From Chitinimonas koreensis (GTDB taxonomy: Bacteria > Pseudomonadota > Gammaproteobacteria > Burkholderiales > Chitinimonadaceae): 64,000 bases of DNA. How positions within the stretch are numbered: the first letter of the stretch is position 1; every line of letters starts with the position of its first letter. The notes under the pieces are model-generated. The model made no database searches. It had not been told where the DNA came from and worked only from the letters and a program-made list of their open reading frames with translations. The stretch covers positions 5,543,001 to 5,607,000 of the forward strand of contig NZ_CP060704.1 in the NCBI RefSeq assembly GCF_014353015.1, written 5' to 3'. This document shows positions 26,877 to 37,015 of the stretch, piece by piece. Made by a program: the position numbers and the translations under genes.

Positions 26877-27332
26877 CTAACCGGTAGCGGCAAGGTCAGC
26901 CTTGAGCTGGCACTCGATCTTCAACTGCGGCGCGGGGTCCATGCCTAGCGCTTCCTCGACGTACTTGCTGCTGCCTGCGTATTCGATGGAGAACAGAAAT
27001 CCCTTGACGCACCACACCCGCGCCGAAAGTTTGGCGTGCCGAGGCAGAAGATCAAGCTCGATACGGACTTCCGCGATGAGCAGTTCTTCCGTACGGTTTG
27101 GAAATGCCAGTGCCTCGTCCAAGCTCGGGCGCCCGTCCTTCATGCGATAAAAGTTCACCTCTACGCCGTCGGGCAGGCGCTGGACCTTGTTGATGGTACG
27201 TACCTGCTCGTCCCACCGCACAGACAGCGGCTCCGGCAATCGTGCACGGACGGCATCCAGGACGAGTTGTTCGAGACTGGAAAGGCTCGTACCCCGGCGG
27301 AGCAGCTTCAGCAACAGATCGATCAACGACAT
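26877..27332 (-). CDS. Probable immunity protein of Rhs1 (unknown family)
   Basis: 151 residues, MSLIDLLLKLLRRGTSLSSL. The core WDEQVRTINKVQRLPDGVEV and VNFYRMKDGRPSLDEALAFP is shared with the 25775-26232 gene, as is the FLFSIEYAGSSKYVEEALGM tail. The ATG at 27332 lies inside the last codons of Rhs1 (10-bp overlap), the classic arrangement of a toxin gene and its cognate immunity gene. I do not know the family name; the immunity role is inferred from position. Confidence 0.65.
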   Translation of the reverse strand: MSLIDLLLKLLRRGTSLSSLEQLVLDAVRARLPEPLSVRWDEQVRTINKVQRLPDGVEVNFYRMKDGRPSLDEALAFPNRTEELLIAEVRIELDLLPRHAKLSARVWCVKGFLFSIEYAGSSKYVEEALGMDPAPQLKIECQLKADLAATG

Positions 27333-30300
27333 GGGCACCCCGACAGTTCAGCCCCCGCAGCGCCATAGGCGGCACCCGCCGCAGTTCCCTTGATTGCGTT
27401 CGGTACCCGGACCCACTGTTGGAATAGGACGTTCGGCATTGGATTCTCGAGCTTCCATGCTTTTGCCATGAAACGATAACGGAATGGGTCGGACAGGGCG
27501 TGAACTTCCCTTGGAACATAGTTTCCATTCCACAGGGACCGAGGTCCACCCATGCGGTTCGGAATCCAATGGGAGAACTCCTTGCCCAGACCTCGCGTGC
27601 CAGCAGCGCGAAGTCCACTGTAGCCGCCCGCCGCGAGCGATACCCCGATCCCCGCCCATTCGCCATAACTGTATGCGTCAGAGCACGGGTCGACACCGCC
27701 ATCGATCCCGGCCACCTCACGCAGTTCGTCACCAAACCCAGCAGCAGCGCGTCACCCATCCCCGCGGAGAAGTCGACCAGCCCTTGCGGCAACGGGTCGC
27801 CGAAAGCCCACAAGCCGTAAGGATCGACGAACGCGATTGGGTTTCCGGAGACGTAGGCATAGCCATTGATTCCGCCCAACAAGCCGATGGGATCGGGCTG
27901 CGTATAGCTGCCCGTGCTTGGGTCGTAGTAGCGGTGCCAGTTGTAGTACAGGTTCGATTCGGCGTCATAGTAGTGGCCCGCGAAGCCCAAGTTGAGGTCG
28001 CCGAACACTGCGTTGCGCTGCGTCACTTCACGATGGTAGGCGAGGTTGCGCGCGCGCCAGACCACGTTCTGCGCTGCGTTCGTCACCACTTCCGGCCGGC
28101 CGAGGTGATCCCCCGCGATGTGATGCAGCTGCCCATCGCGGATCACGCCGACCGGCATGCTGCCGAGGTAGACGTAGTTCGACGACGACACGATCGTATC
28201 GTCGCGCAGCGCGCTCTGTTCGGCCAGCAAGGTGCCGTCCTCGCCGTAGAGATAGAGGCTCAAGCCGACCCGCGACACGTTCGTCGGGAAGCATCCCGGA
28301 ACGTAGCCGCCCCGCCGGCACTCCGCAGTCAGACCGGCGAACTGCAGCGTGGCCTTGTATGTGCGCTGTCCGCGATGGTTGCTACCGTACTCGACCACCG
28401 CCGGCGCACGTTGGGTGCAGCGCGACGGATCGGTCGGTTCGCAGACCGTGCCGACATCGTATGGGCGGAACAGGAAGCGCTGGACGCCCCACGGGTCGTA
28501 GTCGAACAGCGTACTTTCGCCATTGTCGAACTGCTCGCTGCGGCGACCGACCAGGTCGTAGGCGTACATCCGGTTCGACGCGCCTGCGATCTCGGTCAGA
28601 TGACCATCCGAGTAGACGAAGTCGTGACCACGGCCGGCGCGGTCGTAATACTCGCGGTTGCCGATCGCGTCGTAACTCCAGGTCTCCGCGACACCGCTGC
28701 GCGTGCTGCTGGTGAGCTGCGACATCGCATCGTATCCGTACGTCTGCGACGCCGCCGTATCCTGGCTGTGGCCGACGCTGGACATGCGGCCGACCTGGTC
28801 GTAGGCGTAGCTCAGTGTCTGAACGGCACCGAGGCCAATCTGTGTCGACCGGCCGTTCAAGTCGGTTGCCCTCGTCCACTCCAGGCCATTGCCAGCGATA
28901 TAGCGGGAAACAGTCCCGTCGCTGCCGTAGCCGATCTGGTCGACAACATTGCGGCGCAGGCCGCCGATCAGGGCGTCGACCTTCTCGACGCGCCCGCCCA
29001 CGTAGCCATATTCGATCGCGTCGCCGTTGGGGTAGTCGAGCGCGAACGGACGGCCGTAGCTGTCGTAGCGGTAGCCCACACGCTGGGACCAGTTGGCCAC
29101 CAGACTGTTCTCGGTCCGCGACAGCGGACGGCCGTAGTCGCCGTAGGTGTAGCTGGTCTTCCAGGCGGACGGGCCATACACCGCGCTGCACAGGCGGCCG
29201 ACGCCGCCCGAACAGGTGTCGTACACGAAGGTCTCGGCCTTCTCGTCGAACGTCTGGACACCGGACGGCGATGGCGAGATCGGCTGGGTGGCGTACGGCG
29301 CGCGGATGACCCGCATCAGCTGATAGCCGTTGCGCGCCTGTGCCGACAGCTTGCCGGCGGCGATCTTCGTCACCCGACCAAGGGTGTCGTAGGTGTAAAC
29401 GCGCGCGCTGCGATCCGCCGAGGTGACCATGTCGAGCTGACCGGCCGCGGTATACGAATACTCGGTGGCGCCGGAGTCGGGGTTTTCCTGCAGCAGCAGA
29501 TTGCCCAAGCCGTCGAACGACTGAACGGTCATGCCGCCGACGGGCGGCGCCACCGTGACGCGCAGCGCGTAGTTCGCATCGGCATCCGCAAAGGCGTAGC
29601 TGACGCTCGTGCGCCCGTTCGCGTCGTTGGTCGCGATCCTGCGTCCGATACTGTCGTACTCGAAAGTCGTGGACTGCAGGAGCGGGTCCATGACCGAGGT
29701 CAACTGGCCGTTCGCGTCATAGCCGAACGTCGTCGTGGCATCGCGTTCGAGCGGCGGCTCGTACAGCGAACTGCTCGGCCACGGTGCGAATTTCGCACCG
29801 CTGACGGCCACTAGGCGGCCGCTCTGGTCGTAGCGGCGGAATTCGCCGCGCTCGGTGCCGCCGGGTGCATAGATCGGGCTCGTGCAAAGCAGCGTGCCAT
29901 CAGGCTGGGTGGTGCAGCTCCCCTCGATGACTTGGGCAGTGGAAGAGCGGCGCTCGACCGGCAGCGACAACGCGTTGTACGCGATCGATGTCGTCTGCTC
30001 GGTGTAGCGCCCAGGCGCCGACGCAGCATAGCGCAGCACCTGCGACGTCAGCCTGCCTGCCTCATCGTATCGCTGGCGCAGTTCGGGCTTGCCTGGTTCG
30101 CGCAGAACGCTGAGGTTGCCGAACCGGTCGTACTCGAAAACGCTCGTTTGCGCGGAGCCGGCGTAGTAACGGGTCGACGTACTCACTCGCCCGCGCGCGT
30201 CATAGCTGAAGTCGGTCTTTGCGCTATTGGGATCGGTGACCTGCGTGGGAAGACCTGCGGCGTTGTAGCTATAGCTCGTCCGGTGATTCTTCGAATTGGC

Positions 30301-32082
30301 GACGGACAGCACGTCACCGTGGCCATTGAGGGTCGTGACGACGCGATCACCGGTGCCCGCGACCGGGCCGTCTTCGGCAATCGTCTGGATTCTCGGATCG
30401 CCGCTGGCGAACAGCGTGTACAGGTAGGTCGTCTTCTCTTCGACCAGGCGACCGACATGGCTGGTGACGGTGACCGACTTCAGGCGGTTCTTCACATCAC
30501 CACCGACGCTGCCGGCGCCGACCGTCGCGGTCGTGCTGTCGGCATAGGCGTAAGTCGTGGTTCGGATCGGCCGATCGGCGTTGCGCGCCGCGGCGTCGAC
30601 CTCGCCTTCGGTGATCGACAGCAGTCGATTGTTCACCGTGTCCCACTCCAGCGTCGTGTAGCGAAGCCCGGACGGCGTCGCGCTGCTGATGCCTTCGCGC
30701 TTGCTGCGCAGACGGCCGGCGCTGTCGTACTGGAAACGCGACTCGATGCCGTTCCAGTCGAACGTGTTGGAGACGCGGCCGCTGCCGTCGTATACGTACG
30801 ACGCTGCGGCCTGCGGGCAGCCGTCGAACGCCGGGCGATCGACTTGGGTCAGCTTGCGCGCACCACCGTACAACCCATAGCGATAGCGGCTGGTCAGACC
30901 CAGGGCATTGGTCACATCGGTATAGGTGCCGGCCGAATCGGCACCGTAACTCAGGGTTACCTTCTCCGCACCGCCGGCATGCGCGGTGCTCTTGCCCCAG
31001 CCGTTCGGGTGATAGTCGAACGTCGCATAGCGAACTCCACCGATGGAAACGCCGGTGAGCCGGTTGAGAAAGCCTGTGTTCTCGTAGTGGTAAGTGCGCG
31101 AGTCCGCTGCCGTTCCGGGATAGTCGACTGTGGAGAGCCGATCCGCCGTCGCGCCCTCGTAAGGACTGGTGTAGCTGTACGCATAGACGTTGCCGGCCGG
31201 ATCGGTGACTGACGTGGCCAACGCGCGCGCGGGATCGAAGGTGATCGTCACTGCGCGTCCGCCGCTCCGCTGGATAGTGATGCGGTCCGTGGCGTAGGTG
31301 TAGGTCCACGCGATTCCGAATTCGTCGGTCATGCGGCTGACGCGCCCGCCGAGGTCGAAATCCATGGAGGAACCACCATCGCGCCGCAGCGAGTAGCCGA
31401 TGCCAGGCACCTTCACGATCGACGTGAGCGGATCGGCACTGCTCTTGAACTTGCCCGCCTCGGCATTCCAGTTGTAGCGATATTCGCGGCCGGATTCCGT
31501 CCGCACCACGAGCGACGTCGGGTTCGTGACGCGCGAACATTCCCCGCCGCCTGCGAGCCGCGCTTCGCATTCGAGCACGGGATTCGAGAGAGTGCCCGAG
31601 TAGAACGCGAGCGTGTGTTCGACATTGCTGCTCCAGCCCGCACCGAACAGGCCTCGCTCGTGGTCGGAAGCCGCCGAATAGGTGCGCACCAGCTCAAGCG
31701 GCATTTCGCCGGTACCGCCGAAATCGGCGTCGATCTGGACCTTGTTGCCGCTCTGCACCACGATCGGATTGCCCGCGACCGCGCTGGTGCCGGGCACGGT
31801 GCTCACGCAAGGATCGGAGGGCAGCTCGTTCTCGTTGTCCGCGATCGGCGCCAGCACAAGCTGACGCGTCCGGCTATCGACGGTTCGGAAGATGCGCGCG
31901 AAGCCGCCTTGCCGTATCGGCTGCAACGGTAACGGGTAACCGATCACGGTATGGCCGGGCAACTGGCGCTGAGCAAATGCCTCGGTGGGCACTGACAGCG
32001 CGGCCGACGCAGCCAGGGCGGAGATGGCGGCAGGAAGAAGGGAAAGCGGTGAACGTGCGAGCGATCGGAACAATTGCTTCAT
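27323..32082 (-). pseudogene. Secreted Rhs/YD-repeat polymorphic toxin (Rhs1), frameshifted near the C-terminus
   Basis: ATG 32082 opens a Sec signal peptide (MKQLFRSLARSPLSL...TEAFA). A DUF6531-like segment (VAGNPIVVQSGNKVQIDADF) and about 1300 residues of YD repeats follow. The RHS core ends YTQPDPIGLLGGINGYAYV ... DPYGLW. After DFSAGMGDALLLG the frame goes wrong. The adjacent frame gives FGDELREVAGIDGGVDPCSD, then LGKEFSHWIPNRMGGPRSLW and WNGNYVPREVHALSDPFRYR, ending SGCPCR at 27323. One added base at 27734-27739 restores about 1586 residues. The C-terminal tip is a common Rhs tail whose activity I cannot name. Sec export, not type VI secretion, is suggested by the signal peptide. Confidence 0.85.
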
Positions 32083-32412
32083 GGGGTCACGTAGCTCTTG
32101 AGGGGGCGGTTCGCGAGCACAGGTACTGCCTGTGCCGTATGGGGACGGGCGGGTCGGTGGTCGGGGTGGGGCTGTGCTCCCGCTTCGGTCCATGGTCAGC
32201 GAGTGGAGTGTCGCGATCGCGTCCGTCCTCGCAGCCCGGCTGATGCCTTCGGCGGGATGGCCGGACGAGAATCTGGCGGCAACGTCAAGCGGACCGACAG
32301 GGAGATGCGTTTTGGGGGAAGCGGCATGGTGCGCTGCGGTCGTCGCATCGATTGCGACTGCGCAGTCAGCCGCCAGGGCGATCGAGTCGACCCCGGCATC
32401 GCGCTTCCGCCT

Positions 32413-32459
32413 GTTTCATGTTTTGGCAATATCGAAAAGCAGATCGATACGACACCATA
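32413..32459. promoter_or_regulatory. Second copy of the TTTCATGTTTTGGCA motif
   Basis: GTTTCATGTTTTGGCAATATC repeats the block at 25356-25400. On the plus strand TTGGCA (32423-32428) and GATACG (32446-32451) are 17 nt apart, promoter-like. On the minus strand it lies about 330 nt upstream of Rhs1. Confidence 0.4.
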
Positions 32460-32620
32460 GAAAAAGGCGTCGCGCCTCTATCTCCTGGTAGGGGTCGGGC
32501 CGCAGTCGATTGGGTAAGGGTCAGCTGCTCGCCGCGTACCAAGGAACTGGATCGGTGATCGTGGCCTGGGCTGATGGATTCCCAGACCGTGCTGGCCGCG
32601 CGTTCGATTCATCAAGAGAA

Positions 32621-32637
32621 TGGCCCCCGAAGGGGCC
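32621..32637 (-). terminator. Terminator of the helicase gene
   Basis: TGGCCCC / GGGGCCA stem 9 nt after the helicase stop, followed in minus sense by TTCTCTT. Confidence 0.6.
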
Positions 32638-32645
32638 ATCCAAGC

Positions 32646-34925
32646 TCAATGCACCAACTGCCGTGCCAGCGCCACCTCCACCGAGTCACCGTCCTGGTTC
32701 AGGACGTCGAGCCCGGATTCCGGTACGTCGCCCGACGTGCTCTGCGACACCATGATCTTCCTCGCCATCAGCGACAGGCACGTCATCTGCGACGTGCCCG
32801 CATAGCCGAGGAAGATCACCTTCACCGACTGCTTCTGCCCAATGCGCCATGAGCGCCGAGCGGCCTGTTGCAGGCTGTAGACGTTGTAGCCCGACTGCAT
32901 GAACACGATCGTTGGGAAGTCGAGCAAATCGAGGCCAGTCTTCACCAGCTCCGGATTGGTGATGAGGACATCGATGCCGCGATCGAGCTGCTCGGCAATC
33001 CAGTCCTCGCGGCGTGCCGCATCCACGCTCGCGCGCAGTACCGCGACCTTGAGGCCGTGTTGCTCCAGCAGCACCTTCAAACGCGACGTCGTATCGCGCG
33101 TGCCGGTGTAGACGCTGTAGACCAGGGTCTTGCGACCTGCTGCCTTCTCCTGCCGGCAGATCTCGATCAGCTCGCGTTCCTTCGGCATGACCTGCATGTC
33201 GTGGAACTGAGCCGGGACGAACGCCAAGGTCTGACGTGTACGCGGGTGCGTCACCACTTCGGAACGGAAACAGCAGTCCGGCCAGGCCAGCAGCACGTTG
33301 AGGACCACACCGAGAAGCGTCGTGTCCCGCTTCGCCAGCGCTTGCCGCAGCTCCGCGTTGAGCCTGCCCGCCAGATCGCGATAGGCCGCGGCTTGCGCCG
33401 CATCCATCGCGACCTCGCGAAACTCCTCGTCGTACGGCGGCAGCACATTGCCGCCGATGTCCCGCAGCTTGAGGAACACCGTGAAGGGCAACACACAACG
33501 CAGCACGCCCTTCGGCCCGAAGCCCGGCGCCTTGACAGTGCGCACCGAGACCTTGGTGCCCTTGGCCGTCTTGTGCGCCGTGCCGGTGCTCTCGGAATAG
33601 ATGTCCTTGAGGACACCGTGATCGCGCATGAACGCCATCGCGGCCGACGTCATGCTGCCGCTCTTGGTGGGACGGTAGCCGTCTTCGATCATTCGCCCAG
33701 GCAAGGCACGGAACAGCAGGTGGAACAGGTCGTCGCCGTACCCGCCCATCAGCGTGCCAGTGAGCAGCAGCGTTCTGCGTGCCTTCGCCGCGAGTACCCC
33801 CATGGCCTGGCCCTGTGCACTACCACCGTTCTTGTACTCATGCGCCTCGTCGGCGATGAGCAGGTCGAACGTGCCTTGCGGCAAGTAGCGCTTGATGTAC
33901 TCGCTGGGCTGGTAGCCGCCCTCACCAAAGCCGAACTCCATGTTCGCCATCGCGCGCTCCATGCGGTGCGCTTGACGGTCGGAGAAGACCAGATCGCCAC
34001 GGTCGTCCATCAGGTTGATGAACTCGTGGATGTTGTCCCCGAGCATCGACGCAAGGAACGCGTCGCCGAACTTCTGCATCAGCTTCTGCGCGGTGACTTC
34101 GCCGATGGTGGGAATGCGCTTGAGGGCGCGGAGAACGGCCGATGATTGGTCGCTGGAGGACAAGCCCCTGGGACGGATCAGCGTCCACAGCGCCGAAGCG
34201 CAGTGGGCGCACTTGCGGCGATATTCCTCCGCCTCGAGCGCGGCGACGTCGATCGGTTCGCCATCGAGGTCAGTAATGACATGGCCGCACTGCGGGCACG
34301 TCCCGACGTCGTAACGCGCCGTACGCCGCCGGCTGAAGCTGGGCCGCCAGTGGAAGCCCATCCTCATCCGCACCCGACCCAAGACGAAGAACTCCTGGGC
34401 CCGCGTCGGCACATCCAACTGCTCGCGCAGCTTCAGCAGCTTGACCAGCGTGTCGGGTCCGTTGAGCACCCAGACTCGCGCGCCGGCGACCGTCTCCTGA
34501 ATCTCCCGCCGCCACTTGTAGACTAGGTGCGGCGGTGAGACGACCAAGGTGCGACGGAAGCCTTCGGCGTTGAGCACGGCAGCCGTCGCAATGCCGACGG
34601 TCGTCTTGCCGCAGCCCATTTCGCCGTTGACGATTGCGGCGCGTTCGCCGCGGTCGACGAGCAGCTCGGTGACGGCATGGACCACTTCGGCCTGCGCAGG
34701 AAACAGTCTCCGTTTGAGACAGGCGATGACGAGCTGCCGATGCGCACGCGGTTGTCCGGTGTAGACCGGCGGGTTGGCGCGGTTCAACGAGTCGAGCAGC
34801 TCGTCGCCGAACTCGGAGACGAAGTCCTGCAGGCTGAGCGTGAGAGAAGCGTTGGCTGCGTCGAGCAGGTCGCCCTGTACAGGCGTGCCGTCGGCGGCGA
34901 GGGAATTTCCGAGATCGAGGGGCAT
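32646..34925 (-). CDS. SNF2/DEAD-like helicase of the ICE
   Basis: 759 residues from ATG 34925. Walker A GEMGCGKTT is near residue 105 and the DEAH box (IADEAHEY) near 358. Motif III-like LLTGTLMGG follows. The helicase C-terminal half has DVLITNPELVKTGLDLLDFP and the SNF2-type motif VI QQAARRSWRIGQ near 684. A zinc-binding insert lies between the two ATPase motifs: CPQCGH near 210 and CAHC near 240. It probably remodels nucleic acids or protein-DNA complexes during element maintenance or transfer; the substrate is unknown. Its own hairpin leader (34945-34983) recalls the described ssNA-helicase RNA motif. Confidence 0.88.
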   Translation of the reverse strand: MPLDLGNSLAADGTPVQGDLLDAANASLTLSLQDFVSEFGDELLDSLNRANPPVYTGQPRAHRQLVIACLKRRLFPAQAEVVHAVTELLVDRGERAAIVNGEMGCGKTTVGIATAAVLNAEGFRRTLVVSPPHLVYKWRREIQETVAGARVWVLNGPDTLVKLLKLREQLDVPTRAQEFFVLGRVRMRMGFHWRPSFSRRRTARYDVGTCPQCGHVITDLDGEPIDVAALEAEEYRRKCAHCASALWTLIRPRGLSSSDQSSAVLRALKRIPTIGEVTAQKLMQKFGDAFLASMLGDNIHEFINLMDDRGDLVFSDRQAHRMERAMANMEFGFGEGGYQPSEYIKRYLPQGTFDLLIADEAHEYKNGGSAQGQAMGVLAAKARRTLLLTGTLMGGYGDDLFHLLFRALPGRMIEDGYRPTKSGSMTSAAMAFMRDHGVLKDIYSESTGTAHKTAKGTKVSVRTVKAPGFGPKGVLRCVLPFTVFLKLRDIGGNVLPPYDEEFREVAMDAAQAAAYRDLAGRLNAELRQALAKRDTTLLGVVLNVLLAWPDCCFRSEVVTHPRTRQTLAFVPAQFHDMQVMPKERELIEICRQEKAAGRKTLVYSVYTGTRDTTSRLKVLLEQHGLKVAVLRASVDAARREDWIAEQLDRGIDVLITNPELVKTGLDLLDFPTIVFMQSGYNVYSLQQAARRSWRIGQKQSVKVIFLGYAGTSQMTCLSLMARKIMVSQSTSGDVPESGLDVLNQDGDSVEVALARQLVH

Positions 34926-34944
34926 GGTGCGGCTCCAAAAGAAT

Positions 34945-34983
34945 GGGGCACGCACCTCCCCCGCAGGGGCGATGACGTGCCCC
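34945..34983 (-). promoter_or_regulatory. Nested hairpin leader of the helicase gene
   Basis: Outer stem GGGGCACG / CGTGCCCC (34945-34952 with 34976-34983) encloses an inner CCCC-TGC-GGGG hairpin. It lies 20 nt upstream of the start codon. Confidence 0.65.
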
Positions 34984-35019
34984 GGGTGGGAAGAAATACA
35001 GCGGAGGAAATCGAAGGGG

Positions 35020-35331
35020 TCAGTAGTCGCTGGGCAGCAGCACGGTCGTGACGCTGCGATCCCATTCGGTGATGATCCAGATCTTCAAGTCCGGCCTGAC
35101 CTGATACGACGAGAACAGTCGGTCTTCGCCCGACCTCAAAGCGGCGTCGTTCGAGCGCCGATCCGCTGCGCTGAGATCGCCCCAATCGCCGCCGAGGTGG
35201 CGGTGCAGATACGGGATCGGGTTGAGCCGGCCCTGCTGGACCAGTTCATCGACCGCGGCAGTAGCGACAATCCGGCCGCTCGGGAAAAGCGGGGTGGAAA
35301 TGCGTTCGGCGGTGGGTGCTGCGGTTGACAT
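35020..35331 (-). CDS. Small ICE/plasmid-associated protein, paralogue 1
   Basis: 103 residues starting MSTAAPTAERISTPLFPSGR. The signature GRLNPIPYLHRHLGGDWGDL, then AALRSGEDRLFSSYQVRPDL and IWIITEWDRSVTTVLLPSDY belongs to a widespread small protein of ICEs and plasmids with no known function. Its conserved RHxxGDWGDL and WIITExDRS blocks suggest a compact folded domain. The next gene (35415-35735) is a tandem paralogue. ATG 35331 follows GGAGC, itself after the hairpin leader. Confidence 0.75.
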   Translation of the reverse strand: MSTAAPTAERISTPLFPSGRIVATAAVDELVQQGRLNPIPYLHRHLGGDWGDLSAADRRSNDAALRSGEDRLFSSYQVRPDLKIWIITEWDRSVTTVLLPSDY

Positions 35332-35352
35332 GGTGGTAGCTCCTGGATGTTC

Positions 35353-35385
35353 GGGGCCACCATCCCCAGCGGGGTGTTGGACCCC
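35353..35385 (-). promoter_or_regulatory. Nested hairpin leader of the 35020-35331 gene
   Basis: Outer GGGGTCCAACA pairs with TGGTGGCCCC; inner CCCC-GCT-GGGG. Preceded in minus sense by TTTTCACCCAC. Confidence 0.65.
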
Positions 35386-35414
35386 GTGGGTGAAAAGAAG
35401 GAACGCGTGCGACG

Positions 35415-35735
35415 TCAGGAAACGGCCGCGATCGGACAAGCTTCGGAAGGCAGCGCGATGTACGTCGCGCTGCGATCGGCTTCCGTGTAGATGCGAATGG
35501 TCAGCTCGCGCGTGACCACATAGATCGAATCGAGGTGCCCACCTAACGTCAGCGCACCGTTGTTCTCAAACCACTGCAGGTCCGAGACGTCACCCCAGTC
35601 GCCACGCGTGTGGCGATGGAAGTACGGCATCGGGTCGAGGCGGCCTTCCTGCATTTTTTTCTCGACGCCTGCGCTGAAGATCAAGGCGCCGATCGGGAAC
35701 AAGCGCCGCGGCCTGCGGCTGTTGCTGGAAGCCAT
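35415..35735 (-). CDS. Small ICE/plasmid-associated protein, paralogue 2
   Basis: 106 residues starting MASSNSRRPRRLFPIGALIF. It has the same signature as its neighbour: GRLDPMPYFHRHTRGDWGDV, then NNGALTLGGHLDSIYVV and IRIYTEADRSATYIALPSEA. The pair looks like an old tandem duplication, since the two differ at most positions outside the core. Function unknown. It carries its own leader hairpin and GGAG ribosome site. Confidence 0.72.
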   Translation of the reverse strand: MASSNSRRPRRLFPIGALIFSAGVEKKMQEGRLDPMPYFHRHTRGDWGDVSDLQWFENNGALTLGGHLDSIYVVTRELTIRIYTEADRSATYIALPSEACPIAAVS

Positions 35736-35761
35736 TGATGGTTCTCCTTTCGCGTGGAAGG

Positions 35762-35795
35762 AGGAGCCACGGCCCCCATCGGGGAACGTGGCCCC
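35762..35795 (-). promoter_or_regulatory. Nested hairpin leader of the 35415-35735 gene
   Basis: Outer GGGGCCACG / CGTGGCTCC, inner CCCC-GAT-GGGG, preceded in minus sense by TCATCCACCCA. Confidence 0.65.
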
Positions 35796-35838
35796 GGTGG
35801 GTGGATGAGCACGACGGCAAGCCGTCGAGGAAAGGCGG

Positions 35839-36948
35839 TCAACGAATGGTCAGCACCTGACCATGCGTCGCCGAGCCCGGGGTCATGTCCCAGGCCCGGA
35901 TGACCGGTACGAACTTGTCGGTGAGGATCCGCGTTTCGGCCACGGAGCCGTCGTCGCGTTCGGTGTATTCCGTCTGCAACGTCTTCTCCTTGTGCGTGTC
36001 GCCTTTGACGGCGAGCACGCGCCCGGTCTTGGATTGCACGACACCGGAAATCGCGCCTGCGGCCAGAGCCAAGGCGAGATGCCAATGCGACAAGGCCCGC
36101 GCCGGCGGCCGCAATGACTGCTGTGCGGCCCCGAGGTGCGTATCGAATGCGGGCCACAGGCCCTGCAGCCGACCGACCTCGTCACCGAACTGTTCGGGCT
36201 CCATCGACACGCGGTAGAAGTGCTCCGGCGCCTCGACGCTGGCAGGGACCGTGTATGGCAGGAACGGCCACTCGACCGGCAACTCCTCGGCATCGGCGTC
36301 GCCTTGCCCGATCTGCAGCAGCAGACCACGCGTGGCTTTCACCGCGTCCGAAGCCTGATCGCGTTGACGAATCCGACGGCCGAAGATCACCACCTGCTTG
36401 AACTGCGTTTCCACCGCTCGGTAGATGCGCAACTCGGCGAAGTGGCGCGTCAGCCATCCGACCAGTTCGGCGTCCAGCACATAGGCCGGCACGATAAAGA
36501 TCAACACGCCGTCGTATTGCAGCAGCGGCAGCGTGCGCTGGTAGAACAGCTTTTCCAGCCTGGCGCGGCCCTGGCCCTGGTAACCGATGTTGCCATCGGC
36601 GTCCTTCGACAGATCGCCATAGGGCGGATTGAGCCAGAGCAGGCCGAAGGACTGTCGCGAGATCAGCGTGTCCATCAAGTCGCCATGGATGCAATGGTCG
36701 ACCAACTGCCGGGCGTGGCTCGCACGCTCGCGGTCGAACTCGACTGCGAACGCGGACACACGCTCGCGGCCGAGCACGTGCGCGGCCTCAGCAATGGCGA
36801 CGCCTTCGCCTGCACACGGATCGAGGATGCACATCGGTCCGGCGGCCGGCGCCAGCGCGGACAGTGCCCGCTCCAGCGTTGGCTCGTCGGTCGGAAAATA
36901 GCCTGCTTTGATGAAATTGCGCGCAATGCGCCTGAACATGAGCGCCAT
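35839..36948 (-). CDS. DUF6094 family protein, adenine-methyltransferase-like
   Basis: 369 residues starting MALMFRRIARNFIKAGYFPT, with GGAGC upstream. SAM-binding motif I is ILDPCAGEGVAIAEAA near residue 45. The catalytic NPPYGD of amino-methyltransferases is near 110 (LLWLNPPYGDL). The C-terminal part is a distinct domain (LALALAAGAISGVVQSKTGR). It is common on PFGI-1-like ICEs, where it may modify element DNA to evade host restriction. Catalysis is inferred from the intact motifs. Confidence 0.87.
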   Translation of the reverse strand: MALMFRRIARNFIKAGYFPTDEPTLERALSALAPAAGPMCILDPCAGEGVAIAEAAHVLGRERVSAFAVEFDRERASHARQLVDHCIHGDLMDTLISRQSFGLLWLNPPYGDLSKDADGNIGYQGQGRARLEKLFYQRTLPLLQYDGVLIFIVPAYVLDAELVGWLTRHFAELRIYRAVETQFKQVVIFGRRIRQRDQASDAVKATRGLLLQIGQGDADAEELPVEWPFLPYTVPASVEAPEHFYRVSMEPEQFGDEVGRLQGLWPAFDTHLGAAQQSLRPPARALSHWHLALALAAGAISGVVQSKTGRVLAVKGDTHKEKTLQTEYTERDDGSVAETRILTDKFVPVIRAWDMTPGSATHGQVLTIR

Positions 36949-36978
36949 GACGTTGCTCCTCAGAAAGGGAAGAAGAAG

Positions 36979-37004
36979 CAGGCGTACGCTGAAGCGCACG
37001 CCTG
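36979..37004 (-). promoter_or_regulatory. Hairpin upstream of the DUF6094 gene
   Basis: CAGGCGT(G/A)CGC / GCG(T/C)ACGCCTG stem with a TTCA-type loop, followed in minus sense by CTTCTTCTTCCCTTT. It ends just before the ribosome site, so it could be a terminator for the upstream gene or an attenuator. Confidence 0.5.
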
Positions 37005-37015
37005 TCGCGGGAGAT

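Larger units (their letters stand above)
32083..32645. other. Rhs1 upstream region, no gene
   Basis: About 560 bp without a convincing coding frame. It holds the promoter-like TTTCATGTTTTGGCAATATCG block (32413-32459) and the helicase terminator (32621-32637). Short open frames here have no ribosome site or protein-like composition. Confidence 0.5.

Noticed and set aside
27052..27760. C-terminal extension of Rhs1 in the original frame to 27052
   Set aside because: After ...DALLLG the frame is low-complexity and crosses the immunity gene; the neighbouring frame has the typical Rhs tail and ends at 27323.
27484..31212. Long plus-strand frames of 776 and 426 codons
   Set aside because: Antisense shadows of the Rhs1 YD repeats.
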